This document shows, piece by piece, positions 8,623 to 16,327 of a stretch of DNA of 64,000 nt (its first letter is position 1; each line of letters opens with the position of its first letter). Made by a program: the position numbers and the translations under genes. The DNA comes from Bacillota bacterium (GTDB lineage Bacteria > Bacillota > Clostridia > Acetivibrionales > DTU013). The DNA lies in NCBI GenBank assembly GCA_023411575.1, contig JAEYOP010000032.1, positions 36,586-100,585 on the forward strand, given 5' to 3'. The notes under the pieces were generated by a model. It was not told where the DNA came from and made no database searches. It was given only the letters and a program-made list of their open reading frames with translations.

Positions 8623-9105
8623 TTATTCTCTTTCCTTCAATACGACTGTTATATGACTGGTCCTCTTCCTGATCCTGTTTGCGCTTCCCTTTGCCCTCGG
8701 CATGATCCTCTTGAGCGTCGGTCCCTGTGTCGCGAAGGCTTCCGCAACATAAAGCCCGTCCCTGTTGAGTCCCTTGTTGGGGTCGTTCGTCGCATTCGCT
8801 TCAGCGGATTTCAGAAGCTTGAGCAGAAGCTCGGATGCCGCTTTCGGCGTATACTTCACGATACCGTAAGCCTCATCGATATTCTTGTCCTTTATGAGAT
8901 CCAGGACGATCTTGACCTTTCTGGACGAAATCCTGGCATGCCGGAGCACTGCCTTTCCTTCATCCTTGCCGATTCCAAGCGCCTTTTTCTCCTTTTTCGT
9001 CAGGAGAGCGGGCTTTTGAAACTGTCTGTGGGTCTTGTTATATACATCCAGGATTTGATCCTTTTCTTTAAGAAGTTCTTCTTTTGACCTTACCTTCTTT
9101 TCCAA
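8623..9105 (-). CDS. rplV: 50S ribosomal protein L22 (uL22) with an N-terminal extension
   Basis: Large-subunit protein whose hairpin lines the exit tunnel. The conserved core begins near residue 51 (KAVLRHARISSRKVKIVLDLIK) and ends with SHITVVLKERE. The family is usually about 110 residues; this one has 160 because of about 50 extra, highly charged N-terminal residues (VRSKEELLKEKDQILDVYNK ...). The TTG start at 9105 is eight bases after a strong AAAGGAGG, while there is no ATG near the core's start, so the extension appears to be real. Its role is unknown; it would lie on the ribosome surface. Confidence 0.93.
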   Translation of the reverse strand: MEKKVRSKEELLKEKDQILDVYNKTHRQFQKPALLTKKEKKALGIGKDEGKAVLRHARISSRKVKIVLDLIKDKNIDEAYGIVKYTPKAASELLLKLLKSAEANATNDPNKGLNRDGLYVAEAFATQGPTLKRIMPRAKGSANRIRKRTSHITVVLKERE

Positions 9106-9206
9106 CTGGAATTCCTCCTTTCGGCATTAAGCTTGTTACTTGGCGTTTTCACGCCTTATGTGGCGCCATTTCGTGCCTGCTGCGATGACCGCAGCCGGTC
9201 ACTCGG
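9106..9206 (-). other. Structured spacer between rpsS and rplV
   Basis: This 101-nt gap is long for the operon. In the transcript it can form GGCGT-GAAA-ACGCC, a five-pair stem with a GNRA tetraloop at 9155-9142, and a CTGCG/CGCAG stem upstream of it. It directly precedes the extended rplV. Whether it regulates translation is inference. Confidence 0.4.
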
Positions 9207-9491
9207 TTATTTCAGGGAACTGGACTTCTCGGTGTGGTGTCCATGGCCCCTGAACGTCCTTGTCGGTGCGAATTCCCCAAGCTTGTGGCCCACCATTTCT
9301 TCCGTTATATATACCGGTACATGCTTTCTGCCGTCATGTACTGCAATAGTATGTCCAACCATCTGAGGGTAAATCGTTGACGATCTGGACCAGCTCTTCA
9401 GAACCTTTTTGTCATTGGTCCTGTTCATGTCCTCAACCTTCTTGAGAAGCCTTAAATCAACGTATGGTCCCTTCTTTAAAGATCTGCTCAT
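9207..9491 (-). CDS. rpsS: 30S ribosomal protein S19 (uS19)
   Basis: Small-subunit head protein. It has 94 residues, starting MSRSLKKGPYVDLRLLKK, with the S19 signature TIAVHDGRKHVPVYITEEMVGHKLGEFAPTR. GGAGG is upstream of the ATG. It follows rplB by about 90 nt. Confidence 0.96.
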   Translation of the reverse strand: MSRSLKKGPYVDLRLLKKVEDMNRTNDKKVLKSWSRSSTIYPQMVGHTIAVHDGRKHVPVYITEEMVGHKLGEFAPTRTFRGHGHHTEKSSSLK

Positions 9492-9579
9492 TTGGCGTTA
9501 GTCCTCCTTTCCTTGCTCCGGAACCTGCTGGCCGACCGGCCGGCAATATGACCGGCCTTCTGCCGTTCCGCGCGTGTTA

Positions 9580-10413
9580 TTATTTCTGATTCCTTCTCTT
9601 CACTATGAACTTATCAGACTGGTTCTTCTTCTTTCTGGTCTTGTAGCCCAGTGTCGGCTTGCCCCAGGGAGTAACCGGACTCGGTCTTCCGATCGGGGAC
9701 TTGCCTTCGCCGCCGCCGTGCGGATGGTCTACAGGATTCATAACAACACCGCGTACGGTAGGTCTGACACCCATCCATCTCTTTCTTCCTGCTTTGCCGA
9801 TGGAGATGTTTTCATTTTCAATATTGCTGACCTGGCCGATGGACGCCTTGCACAACATGCTGATCATGCGGACCTCGCCGGAAGGAAGCCTCACCTGGGC
9901 ATAAGCGCCTTCCTTTGCCATGAGCTGCGCAGCGTTTCCTGCGGCCCGCACAAGCTGTCCGCCCTTGCCGGGCTTGAGCTCGATGTTGTGGATCATGGTA
10001 CCTACCGGGATGTTGCTGAGGGGAAGCGCGTTGCCGGATTTGATATCGGCGGCCGCTCCGGATTCAACAATGTCGCCGACCTTCAGGCCGACCGGCGCCA
10101 GGATGTATCTCTTTTCGCCGTCTACATAATAGAGAAGCGCAATATTTGCAGTCCTGTTCGGATCATATTCGATGGCGGCTACTTTTGCCTTTACGCCATC
10201 CTTATCTCTTTTGAAATCGATAATTCTGTATTTCTGCCTTGCTCCGCCACCATGGTGGCGTACGGTGATCCTACCGTAGGAATTTCTTCCGCCGGACTTT
10301 CTGAGCGTTTCCACCAAAGACTTCTCGGGTTCCGTCTTTGTGATTTCCTCGAAGGTGGAAACCGTCATGAATCTTCTTGCGGGAGAAGTAGGACTATACT
10401 TTTTTACTGCCAT
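9580..10413 (-). CDS. rplB: 50S ribosomal protein L2 (uL2)
   Basis: Large-subunit protein needed for subunit association and peptidyl transfer. It has 277 residues. Recognised by NSYGRITVRHHGGGARQKYR near the N terminus and the C-terminal VMNPVDHPHGGGEGKSPIGR signature holding the conserved active-region histidine. The ATG follows AAGGAG. Confidence 0.97.
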   Translation of the reverse strand: MAVKKYSPTSPARRFMTVSTFEEITKTEPEKSLVETLRKSGGRNSYGRITVRHHGGGARQKYRIIDFKRDKDGVKAKVAAIEYDPNRTANIALLYYVDGEKRYILAPVGLKVGDIVESGAAADIKSGNALPLSNIPVGTMIHNIELKPGKGGQLVRAAGNAAQLMAKEGAYAQVRLPSGEVRMISMLCKASIGQVSNIENENISIGKAGRKRWMGVRPTVRGVVMNPVDHPHGGGEGKSPIGRPSPVTPWGKPTLGYKTRKKKNQSDKFIVKRRNQK

Positions 10414-10492
10414 TTCTTCTCACTCCTTAATCTAAATGCGTGATAAACTTTTCCCTGCACCCCGTTTTGCTGCTGCAAAGCCGGGTACTTGT

Positions 10493-10846
10493 TTATTGCG
10501 TTACGCCATACTCTTCAATGCTGGTCTTGTACTTCTTCGGGCTTGCCGTTTCCTTGCCGCCCTTGGTCAGGTAGGAACCTGTCTTGGGATCAAGGTCTAT
10601 CTTGATGACAGCCTTCTTCCAGTCCGCTCTCGGTCCGACATGAACGCCCATTCTCTTGAGCTTTCCGTCGTAATTCATGGTGTTGACCTGGAGTACCTTT
10701 ACCTGGAAGAGTCTTTCCGCTGCCTGCTTGATTTCCGTCTTTGTGGCATTGACATCGACGATGAAGGTGTACTTGCCGGCTGCTACTTCCATATTGCTCT
10801 TTTCAGTAATGAACGGCTTTAAAATGATATCTTCGGGTGTCCTCAT
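10493..10846 (-). CDS. rplW: 50S ribosomal protein L23 (uL23)
   Basis: Exit-tunnel protein that docks trigger factor and SRP. It has 117 residues, with PEDIILKPFITEKSN and the ATKTEIKQAAERLFQVKVLQVNTM signature. About 20 residues at the C terminus extend beyond the usual length of 95-100 (TKGGKETASPKKYKTSIEEY). The ATG overlaps the rplD stop in TAATG. Confidence 0.95.
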   Translation of the reverse strand: MRTPEDIILKPFITEKSNMEVAAGKYTFIVDVNATKTEIKQAAERLFQVKVLQVNTMNYDGKLKRMGVHVGPRADWKKAVIKIDLDPKTGSYLTKGGKETASPKKYKTSIEEYGVTQ

Positions 10847-11469
10847 TATGCATACACCTCCTCGACTTTTGCGACTGCATCCTTCGTGATGATGAACTTC
10901 TCATACTTCAGGATGTCAAATACGTTTATGGTGTTGACAAGCGCTGTCTTCACGCCGGGGATGTTCCTTGCGGACTTCTCGACGGTTTCATTCTTTCCGT
11001 CCAATACGATCAGCACGCTGTTTTCCACCTTCAGTGAATCCAGGACAGTTGCCATCTGCTTTGTTTTGATGCTGTCAAAATTCAACTGGTCAAGAACCAT
11101 CAGTTCCTTTTCGTTGACCTTTGAAGTGAGAGCCGACTTGAGCGCCAGCTTCTTGAGTTTCTTCGGAAGTGTATAGGAATAACTTCTCGGCTTCGGTCCA
11201 AGAACAATACCGCCCTTGATCCACTGTGCGGAACGGGTGCTGCCCTGTCTTGCACGGCCGGTGCCCTTCTGTCTCCAGGGTTTCTTTCCGCCGCCCCTGA
11301 CCTCACTCTTGGTCTTGGTGGACTGGGTTCCCTGCCTTTTGTTTGCTAACTGGTTCTGTACCGCGAGATGAACTGCGTTTTCATTTACATCGATGCCGAA
11401 TATATTGTCATTCAGCTCGATTTCGCCTACCGTCTCGCCTTTCATATTGTATAAATCAACCTTTGGCAT
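10846..11469 (-). CDS. rplD: 50S ribosomal protein L4 (uL4)
   Basis: Tunnel protein; in some bacteria it also feeds back on the S10 operon. It has 207 residues, with the long loop RGGGKKPWRQKGTGRARQGS and GPKPRSYSYTLPKKLKKLAL. GAGGAGG precedes the ATG. Located between rplC and rplW as expected. Because L4 is the known repressor in Gammaproteobacteria only, feedback here cannot be assumed. Confidence 0.96.
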   Translation of the reverse strand: MPKVDLYNMKGETVGEIELNDNIFGIDVNENAVHLAVQNQLANKRQGTQSTKTKSEVRGGGKKPWRQKGTGRARQGSTRSAQWIKGGIVLGPKPRSYSYTLPKKLKKLALKSALTSKVNEKELMVLDQLNFDSIKTKQMATVLDSLKVENSVLIVLDGKNETVEKSARNIPGVKTALVNTINVFDILKYEKFIITKDAVAKVEEVYA

Positions 11470-11493
11470 AATCGCTTCCTCCTCCCATCCGTA

Positions 11494-12132
11494 TTACTTG
11501 CCAGATTTGACAGTTCCTTTTACAACGACAAGACCGCCCTTGGGTCCCGGTACTGCGCCCTTTATGAGGAGCAGGTTTCTTTCGCTGTCAACCCTGACTA
11601 CATCAAGGTTCTGAACTGTAATCTTGTCGACTCCCATGTGACCCGGCAGCCTTTTGCCTTTGAAAACCCTTGCAGGGCTTGTATTCGCACTCATGGAACC
11701 GACCCTTCTGTGGTACATGGAACCGTGAGTTTCCTTGCCGCCTTTCTGGCCGTACCGCTTGATGGTGCCCTGGAAGCCCTTGCCTTTTGAAATACCGCTT
11801 ACATCAACCCGGTCCCCGTTGGTGAACATGTCGGCGGCCTTGATTTCCTGGCCGACTTCATATTTTGCAACGTCTTCCGTTCTGAATTCCTTGAGATACC
11901 TTCTGGATGAAACCTTTATCTTGGAGAATAACCCTTTTTCGGGCTTATTCAGCTTCTTCTCCGGAATCTCTTCAAACCCGAGCTTGAGCGCCGTATAACC
12001 GTCGGTCTCCACCGTCTTCTTCTGAACGACGGGACACGGACCGGCCTGGATCACCGTTACCGGTATGGAAAGCCCGGCGTCATTGAATATCTGCGTCATT
12101 CCTATCTTTTTTCCAAGTATGAACTTGCTCAT
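11494..12132 (-). CDS. rplC: 50S ribosomal protein L3 (uL3)
   Basis: Early-assembly protein reaching the peptidyl transferase centre. It has 212 residues, starting MSKFILGKKIGMTQIF and with the signature VSGISKGKGFQGTIKRYG followed by THGSMYHRRVGSMSANTSP. GGAGG precedes the ATG. The gap to rpsJ is 179 nt, unusually long for this operon. Confidence 0.96.
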   Translation of the reverse strand: MSKFILGKKIGMTQIFNDAGLSIPVTVIQAGPCPVVQKKTVETDGYTALKLGFEEIPEKKLNKPEKGLFSKIKVSSRRYLKEFRTEDVAKYEVGQEIKAADMFTNGDRVDVSGISKGKGFQGTIKRYGQKGGKETHGSMYHRRVGSMSANTSPARVFKGKRLPGHMGVDKITVQNLDVVRVDSERNLLLIKGAVPGPKGGLVVVKGTVKSGK

Positions 12133-12136
12133 TCCC

Positions 12137-12187
12137 TTACCTCCTAATTATCATTGGTTCACAATTAAGTACAATTGATGCGATCAA
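12137..12187 (-). CDS. Possible short leader ORF before rplC
   Basis: A TTG at 12187 lies seven bases after AGGAGG and opens a 16-codon frame reading MIASIVLNCEPMIIRR before TAA. The stop lies within the Shine-Dalgarno region of rplC (AGGAGGTAAGGGATG), an arrangement suited to translational coupling. Evidence is only the ribosome binding site and position; the peptide has no recognisable family, and the first bases also form a perfect hairpin. Confidence 0.25.
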   Translation of the reverse strand: MIASIVLNCEPMIIRR

Positions 12188-12190
12188 TTG
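12172..12190 (-). other. Perfect hairpin in the rpsJ-rplC spacer
   Basis: CAATTGAT-CGC-ATCAATTG is an eight-pair stem with a three-base loop, between the upstream AGGAGG and the rplC start. A second weaker stem, CAATCA/TGATTG, lies at about 12226-12244. There is no T tract, so it is not a terminator; it may affect translation or mRNA processing. Confidence 0.4.
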
Positions 12191-12311
12191 GCACCTCCTG
12201 CGAACATGATCTCTCATTTAGCCGCAATCAACAAAGCTGATTGCCGCAGTACCGCAGCCGAATGAATCCGTTTACGGTTGCTGCAATTGACGAAAGTCCT
12301 TTGCAGCGGTC

Positions 12312-12623
12312 TTACAGCTTGATCTCGATGTCCACGCCGGCGGGAAGGTCCAGCCTCATGAGCGCGTCAACCGTCTTGGGCGTCGGCAGCAGGATGTCTA
12401 TCAGCCTTTTGTGGGTCCTCATCTCAAACTGTTCACGGGCATCCTTGTACTTATGGGGAGCCCTGAGGATCGTCACGATTTCCTTCTGCGTCGGCAGCGG
12501 AACCGGTCCGGATACCTGCGCTCCGGTCCTTTTAGCGGTCTCCACGATCTTCTCGGCAGACTGGTCAAGGATCTGGTGATCGAACGCCTTCAGTCGGATT
12601 CTGATTTTCTGGTTGTTTGCCAT
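12312..12623 (-). CDS. rpsJ: 30S ribosomal protein S10 (uS10)
   Basis: First gene of the S10-spc cluster; also a transcription antitermination partner (NusE) in other bacteria. It has 103 residues, starting MANNQKIRIRLKAFDHQILDQSAE, with the signature VPLPTQKEIVTILRAPHKYKDAREQFEMRTHKRLIDI. AAGGAGG precedes the ATG at 12623. tufA, fusA and rpsL are not upstream; the promoter and leader are. Confidence 0.97.
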   Translation of the reverse strand: MANNQKIRIRLKAFDHQILDQSAEKIVETAKRTGAQVSGPVPLPTQKEIVTILRAPHKYKDAREQFEMRTHKRLIDILLPTPKTVDALMRLDLPAGVDIEIKL

Positions 12624-12895
12624 ACAATAACCTCCTTAATTTGTTACGTACAACAAGCATTTATCTGTACACTATGCCGGGTGTTTCCTGTTTAGCTATT
12701 TTAAAACCCAGGCTGCTTACACGACCATCGGGTCGGTAAAACCTGGGCTGTACCTTACAAACAGACACACATTCCTGTGCGCTCGCAAAATGTACAGTGA
12801 CTTGTCGCCCGGTTTCTTGAATCGGACATTCTCCGCGAAAGTTCCCTATTTCTAAGAATAGCCATCTCCCGCATCATCGTATGTCATGTCACAGC
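12624..12895 (-). promoter_or_regulatory. Structured 5' leader of the S10-spc operon
   Basis: About 270 transcribed bases precede rpsJ. Three stems can be read in transcript direction: CTATT/AATAG near 12864-12849; GCGCACA-GGAA-TGTGTGT at 12782-12765, seven pairs (two wobbles) closed by a GNRA tetraloop; and CCCAGG/CCTGGG at 12747-12707 enclosing CGACC-CGAT-GGTCG, followed by TTTTAAAA. The last resembles an attenuator. This could be a ribosomal-protein-binding leader; that role is inference. Confidence 0.5.
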
Positions 12896-12902
12896 AAGAG
12901 AT

Positions 12903-12931
12903 ATTCTACACCATAATGTACAAGAATGCAA
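12903..12931 (-). promoter_or_regulatory. Sigma-A promoter of the S10-spc operon
   Basis: On the minus strand TTGCAT, 17 bases, then TAGAAT (5 of 6 match to the -10 consensus, 3 of 6 to -35). Transcription would start near 12895. It is the only good promoter between rpsJ and the next upstream gene. Confidence 0.6.
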
Positions 12932-13000
12932 GCATTTTTTTCAATTTTCCGGGAGGTTCCGAAACGGAATATTCCGGAATATTTCCGGGCCTTTGCAGAC

Positions 13001-13282
13001 CTAATCCCGGACTCTTTCCCTCGCTCTTCCGTGCTCCTCTTGCGGATCGGTCCGGACCTCCGCCTGATAGGAATTCCCGGCTGTCTGGTCCTGGCGGATC
13101 AAGCGCTCCAGCTCCAGCTGATTTCTCGAACGGACCTCCTCCGCACGGACCATGGCGTCCGCCCTGATCTTCTCGACTTTCAGCCTGTGCTCGGAAATGG
13201 TCTTGCTCAGAATCGAGGTTACTGTAATAATCAAGCCGACTGTAAGCGCAAAAAGCGGAACCAGATTGCCACCTATATTCAT
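13001..13282 (-). CDS. Small single-span membrane protein with charged helical tail
   Basis: Unrecognised. It has 93 residues from the ATG at 13282, eight bases after GGAG. Residues 6-26 form one membrane helix (LVPLFALTVGLIITVTSIL); the rest is a highly charged helix rich in Arg, Glu and Lys (KVEKIRADAMVRAEEVRSRN) that could form a coiled coil in the cytosol. The layout recalls PspB-type or DUF6249-type small membrane proteins, but I see no firm motif. It is transcribed in the same direction as the S10 operon, upstream of its promoter. Confidence 0.6.
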   Translation of the reverse strand: MNIGGNLVPLFALTVGLIITVTSILSKTISEHRLKVEKIRADAMVRAEEVRSRNQLELERLIRQDQTAGNSYQAEVRTDPQEEHGRARERVRD

Positions 13283-13417
13283 ATACTTCACTCCGTCTAC
13301 AGGATTTTTTTGTATTATATCATTATAACCGGTATTTGACCAGTAGGCAGCATCCGGCCGGTGCGGAAATATCCCGCCTCCGCCTGATAAGGCCGCAGGC
13401 CCCGCAGGGCTGCCCGG

Positions 13418-14245
13418 TTATCCGGACCCTTTTTCCGAAAGCCACGCGTCGATCAGCCTCCTTGCCACGCTGACCCTGGAGGGCAGCTCGGGCAGGTTGT
13501 GCCTGGTATACCAGCCTGCATCGGTAATTTCCTTTTGGTCGATCTTGATCTCGCCGGCTTCATACTCCGCCGTGAACGCGATCATGAACGAATCGGGATA
13601 GGGCCACGGCTGGCTCGAGACGTACTTTACGTTCCGGACCTTCAGGCTGACCTCCTCCATGATCTCGCGACGGACGCATTCTTCCAGCGTTTCCCCCGCT
13701 TCCACGAACCCTGCGATGACGCTGTACATCGGCCCGATAAACCGGGCCGAATGGGCCAGCAGGATCTCGTCGCCCTTCGTTACCGCGACGATTACCGCCG
13801 GCGATATTCTGGGATATGCGATATTTTTACAGCTACTGCAGACCAGCGCCACCTCGTCCGCCGAGCCGTTCATAGCCGCCCCGCAGCAGCCGCAGAACAG
13901 GTTGCGCTGCTTCCAGTTGATCAGGTGGTAGGCCCTGTTGGCCAGCCAGTACCACTCGTCGTCGATGGCCCCGTACGCTTTCCGCAAAGGCATCAGGACG
14001 TGCCCCTGCCCTTCCGGGACGGCTCTTTCCGTAAGGCATGCCATGTAGCTTTCTTTTCCGTCTATCGTCCCAAGGTATTGGATATCGGACAGGCCGGAAC
14101 GGATTGTTTCCACGCTCTCGAAATACGGGATGTGATTGCCCTGCTTTTCGTCCGCGGAAATCAACAGCTCGTCCCGGTAAAACAAAAACCAGTAAGCGGG
14201 TTCAATAGGCTCTTCAATAGGCTTTACGCCGGATTTGTAGATCAT
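13418..14245 (-). CDS. nudC: NAD(H) pyrophosphatase NudC-like, Nudix hydrolase
   Basis: Hydrolyses NADH to NMNH and AMP and, in the characterised family, removes NAD caps from RNA. There are three parts: an N-terminal domain, a zinc ribbon (CGCCG ... CSSCK), and a Nudix box with the GX5EX7REUXEE pattern where the final Gly is Ser (REIMEEVSL). The subfamily motif SQPWPYPDS follows it. I start at ATG 14245, since the GTG 16 codons upstream lies inside the -10 region; 275 residues fits the family. Metal site cysteines are complete. Confidence 0.88.
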   Translation of the reverse strand: MIYKSGVKPIEEPIEPAYWFLFYRDELLISADEKQGNHIPYFESVETIRSGLSDIQYLGTIDGKESYMACLTERAVPEGQGHVLMPLRKAYGAIDDEWYWLANRAYHLINWKQRNLFCGCCGAAMNGSADEVALVCSSCKNIAYPRISPAVIVAVTKGDEILLAHSARFIGPMYSVIAGFVEAGETLEECVRREIMEEVSLKVRNVKYVSSQPWPYPDSFMIAFTAEYEAGEIKIDQKEITDAGWYTRHNLPELPSRVSVARRLIDAWLSEKGSG

Positions 14246-14281
14246 CTGCAGTCCATCCTCTGTTTGTTTGTCACTAAATGT

Positions 14282-14309
14282 ATTGTAATACACCAGGGGA
14301 ATTTTTCAA
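14282..14309 (-). promoter_or_regulatory. Promoter of nudC
   Basis: TTGAAA, 16 bases, TACAAT on the minus strand. The -10 box lies inside the small palindrome TGTATTACAATACA, so a regulator could act here. Transcription would begin near 14275. Confidence 0.5.
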
Positions 14310-14431
14310 CAACAATATGAAAGTAATATTTGGAAAGATTCAACTTTTTAATACGGGCAATACGGGCATAAAAACGCCATCCGATGCACTGATACCGGAA
14401 ACAGCCTAAATGGAACCACTGGAAAATCTTC

Positions 14432-14460
14432 TTGATTATACGGTAGGAATGCCCGATAAT
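14432..14460 (+). promoter_or_regulatory. Candidate promoter of the DUF5692-like gene
   Basis: TTGATT, 17 bases, GATAAT, about 85 bases ahead of the start codon. Confidence 0.4.
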
Positions 14461-14551
14461 AGAGTTATTGGAAACAAAATCCTACCCTTGCACGGCAAAG
14501 GCATTTCTTGTCCGGTCGGACCAATTACAAGCTGAAGGAGGCAAAATTCAT

Positions 14552-15484
14552 ATGGGGATTCTATACGAAGCGACAAGTTTTTCCGGTTGGGCGATCTGGA
14601 TTTTTGTTCTTTTTGCCCTAATGGCCTTCAATGAATTGGGACGTACCACAAAATGGGGCGGGCTTGTGCTCTTCCTGGTCGTCCCCGCGGTGCTGACGGT
14701 TTTTGTCTGGCCAACAACGGCCGCCTCCGGAAATGAATACGGTACCGGCAACTGGTTCAACTGGGTCAAGACCTACTCGGCGCTCGCAGGCTGCCTGGGC
14801 TTTATGGCCATTCGCCATATTCCCGGTCTTTCCGGCAAGAAATGGGCATTGTGCTTCCCGCCGCTTATCCTTGCACTGAATATTTTCGAAGCAGTTGTGC
14901 GGGACTTCCAATGCTTTACGTATGGCGCATGGAACGGCGAGAAGATAGACCACCTCTGGGTGATGTCGGGGCCGTGGAACATTATGAACGGGATAGCCGG
15001 ACTGCTGAACATCATTACCATTTGCGGGTGGCTGGGCATCTATGTGTCCAGGGACAAGTCAAAGGATATGATCTGGCCCGACATGATCTGGCCGTGGATC
15101 ATCGCTTATGATTTGTGGAATTTCGCCTATACCTACAACTGTATTTCCGATCATTCCTTTTACTGCGGCCTGGCATTGTTGATTTCCTGCACCATTCCGG
15201 CCTTCTTCATCAAAAAGGGGGCGTGGCTGCAGCATCGCGCGCAGACTCTTGCCCTGTGGATCATGTTTGTCATGACGATCCCTTCGTTTGCGGACCGCAT
15301 AGCCCCGGTAGCAACTACCCATAACCCCGCTGCGTTTTTTATCGTGAGTCTGCTTTCCCTGGCGGCCAATGTCCTCCTGGCTGTTTATCAGTTCAACAAG
15401 ATCAGGAAAAACAAATACAATCTTCTGCGGGATGAAATTTACAAGGATACGAAAGCATATAAAAGGGTTCTTGAAGAGAACTGA
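14552..15484 (+). CDS. DUF5692-like polytopic membrane protein
   Basis: Function unknown. It has 310 residues from the ATG at 14552, ten bases after AAGGAGG; a longer frame upstream has no ribosome binding site. About eight hydrophobic segments are spread over the whole length, with conserved-looking polar patches (WNGEKIDHLWVMSGPWNIMNG; WIIAYDLWNFAYTYNCISDHSFYCG) that suggest a buried site rather than a simple anchor. My recollection is that this matches the Clostridia family DUF5692; the C-terminal tail is charged and cytosolic. It is transcribed alone and closed by a strong terminator. Confidence 0.65.
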   Translation: MGILYEATSFSGWAIWIFVLFALMAFNELGRTTKWGGLVLFLVVPAVLTVFVWPTTAASGNEYGTGNWFNWVKTYSALAGCLGFMAIRHIPGLSGKKWALCFPPLILALNIFEAVVRDFQCFTYGAWNGEKIDHLWVMSGPWNIMNGIAGLLNIITICGWLGIYVSRDKSKDMIWPDMIWPWIIAYDLWNFAYTYNCISDHSFYCGLALLISCTIPAFFIKKGAWLQHRAQTLALWIMFVMTIPSFADRIAPVATTHNPAAFFIVSLLSLAANVLLAVYQFNKIRKNKYNLLRDEIYKDTKAYKRVLEEN

Positions 15485-15489
15485 TACTG

Positions 15490-15538
15490 AAAAAACTCCC
15501 TCCGGGCAAAATATCGATCCGCCCGAAGGGAGTTTTTT
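15490..15538. terminator. Bidirectional Rho-independent terminator
   Basis: AAAAAACTCCCT and AGGGAGTTTTTT pair, extended by GGGC/GCCC around a 13-base loop. With A and T runs on both sides it serves the plus-strand DUF5692-like gene and the minus-strand CBM9-like gene, which converge here. Confidence 0.9.
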
Positions 15539-15548
15539 ATATTCAGTC

Positions 15549-16187
15549 TTACCGGTCCCGGACAAAAACCAGCCGGCCGAATTTCTCCGGCCTATGGAAA
15601 TCCGGCGCTCCCGTGGGGGACCAGGCCGAGTATTCCACGCTTTCCCCCTTGTGCCTGTCGATCCGGTACGCATTGAAATACCAGCAATCCCCCGGTTCCG
15701 GCGGAATATGCGCGGAAGTGGCAAATTCGTCGAAGGGAATTGCCATTTCGACGCTATAGGAGCCGCCAGCATCGTCCAGCACTACCGCCGAGCGAATTCT
15801 GTTTTCGATGCGGGCATACGCCAAGCGCCTGCCCCTGGGGTCATTATGGATACTGTAATGCAGCAGGGCATTCAGCGGATTCACTTCAAGCTCTATATAA
15901 GTTGTCCGGTCGCAATTGTCATCCAGGAACAGCTCCACCACATCCTCCTCGTAAAGCCTGTCGTTGAAAGCCGTCATGGTGGCAAAAACGGCGTCGTCCT
16001 GGCAGCGGAAGGCGGCATAAAGATAGTGGTCGTCCCATAACAGCCTCACTTCCGTGGCGAGCCCCGGAGCGCCGCCGGTGACGGTATCCGAAAGCAGCAT
16101 CGCTTCCGCCGCCCGCCATTGCTCCTTTGACAGGTCGCCGTCTATGGAAAGGCCGTTTTCTATTTTTCTGCAGTAGTATTCCTTCAT
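15549..16187 (-). CDS. CBM9-like carbohydrate-binding protein
   Basis: It has 211 residues from the ATG at 16187 (GAGG ten bases upstream). It resembles the CBM9/DOMON-like beta-sandwich: an N-terminal LSIDGDLSKEQWRAA, then VRLLWDDHYLYAAFRCQDD, DRLYEEDVVELFLDD, YIELEVNPLNALLHY and SYSVEMAIPFDEF. No signal peptide is seen, so unlike most CBM9 modules of xylanases it appears cytosolic or acts alone. It is the last gene of the LacI-linked sugar operon but lies behind a terminator hairpin. Starting upstream would include that hairpin, which argues against the longer frame. Confidence 0.75.
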   Translation of the reverse strand: MKEYYCRKIENGLSIDGDLSKEQWRAAEAMLLSDTVTGGAPGLATEVRLLWDDHYLYAAFRCQDDAVFATMTAFNDRLYEEDVVELFLDDNCDRTTYIELEVNPLNALLHYSIHNDPRGRRLAYARIENRIRSAVVLDDAGGSYSVEMAIPFDEFATSAHIPPEPGDCWYFNAYRIDRHKGESVEYSAWSPTGAPDFHRPEKFGRLVFVRDR

Positions 16188-16208
16188 AAATATGTATCCT
16201 CTTTTCAA

Positions 16209-16249
16209 GAAAAAAGCGTTGGCAAGATAATATTCTCCCACCAACGCTT
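16209..16249 (-). terminator. Terminator between binding protein and CBM9-like gene
   Basis: In transcript direction AGCGTTGG and CCAACGCT form an eight-pair stem with an 18-base loop followed by six T. It would end most transcripts after the solute-binding protein and leave the CBM9-like gene on read-through. Confidence 0.75.
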
Positions 16250-16327
16250 GAATTCCTTTATCCATACCGGATATTTTTCAAATGAGCTCCGCCTTTCGCC
16301 CGGTTTACCCGGCCGCGGTGGACCGCC

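Larger units (their letters stand above)
14246..14551. other. Divergent intergenic region nudC / DUF5692-like gene
   Basis: These 306 bases hold the minus-strand nudC promoter and a plus-strand promoter at 14432-14460. Between them is a tandem copy of the 9-mer AATACGGGC (14350-14367). I see no gene or RNA here. Confidence 0.5.

Noticed and set aside
12974..12988. CCGGAA-TAT-TTCCGG hairpin as terminator of the small membrane protein gene
   Set aside because: No T tract in transcript direction; may be chance in a palindrome-rich stretch.
14350..14367. Tandem AATACGGGC repeat as CRISPR or regulator array
   Set aside because: Only two units without spacers; too short to call.
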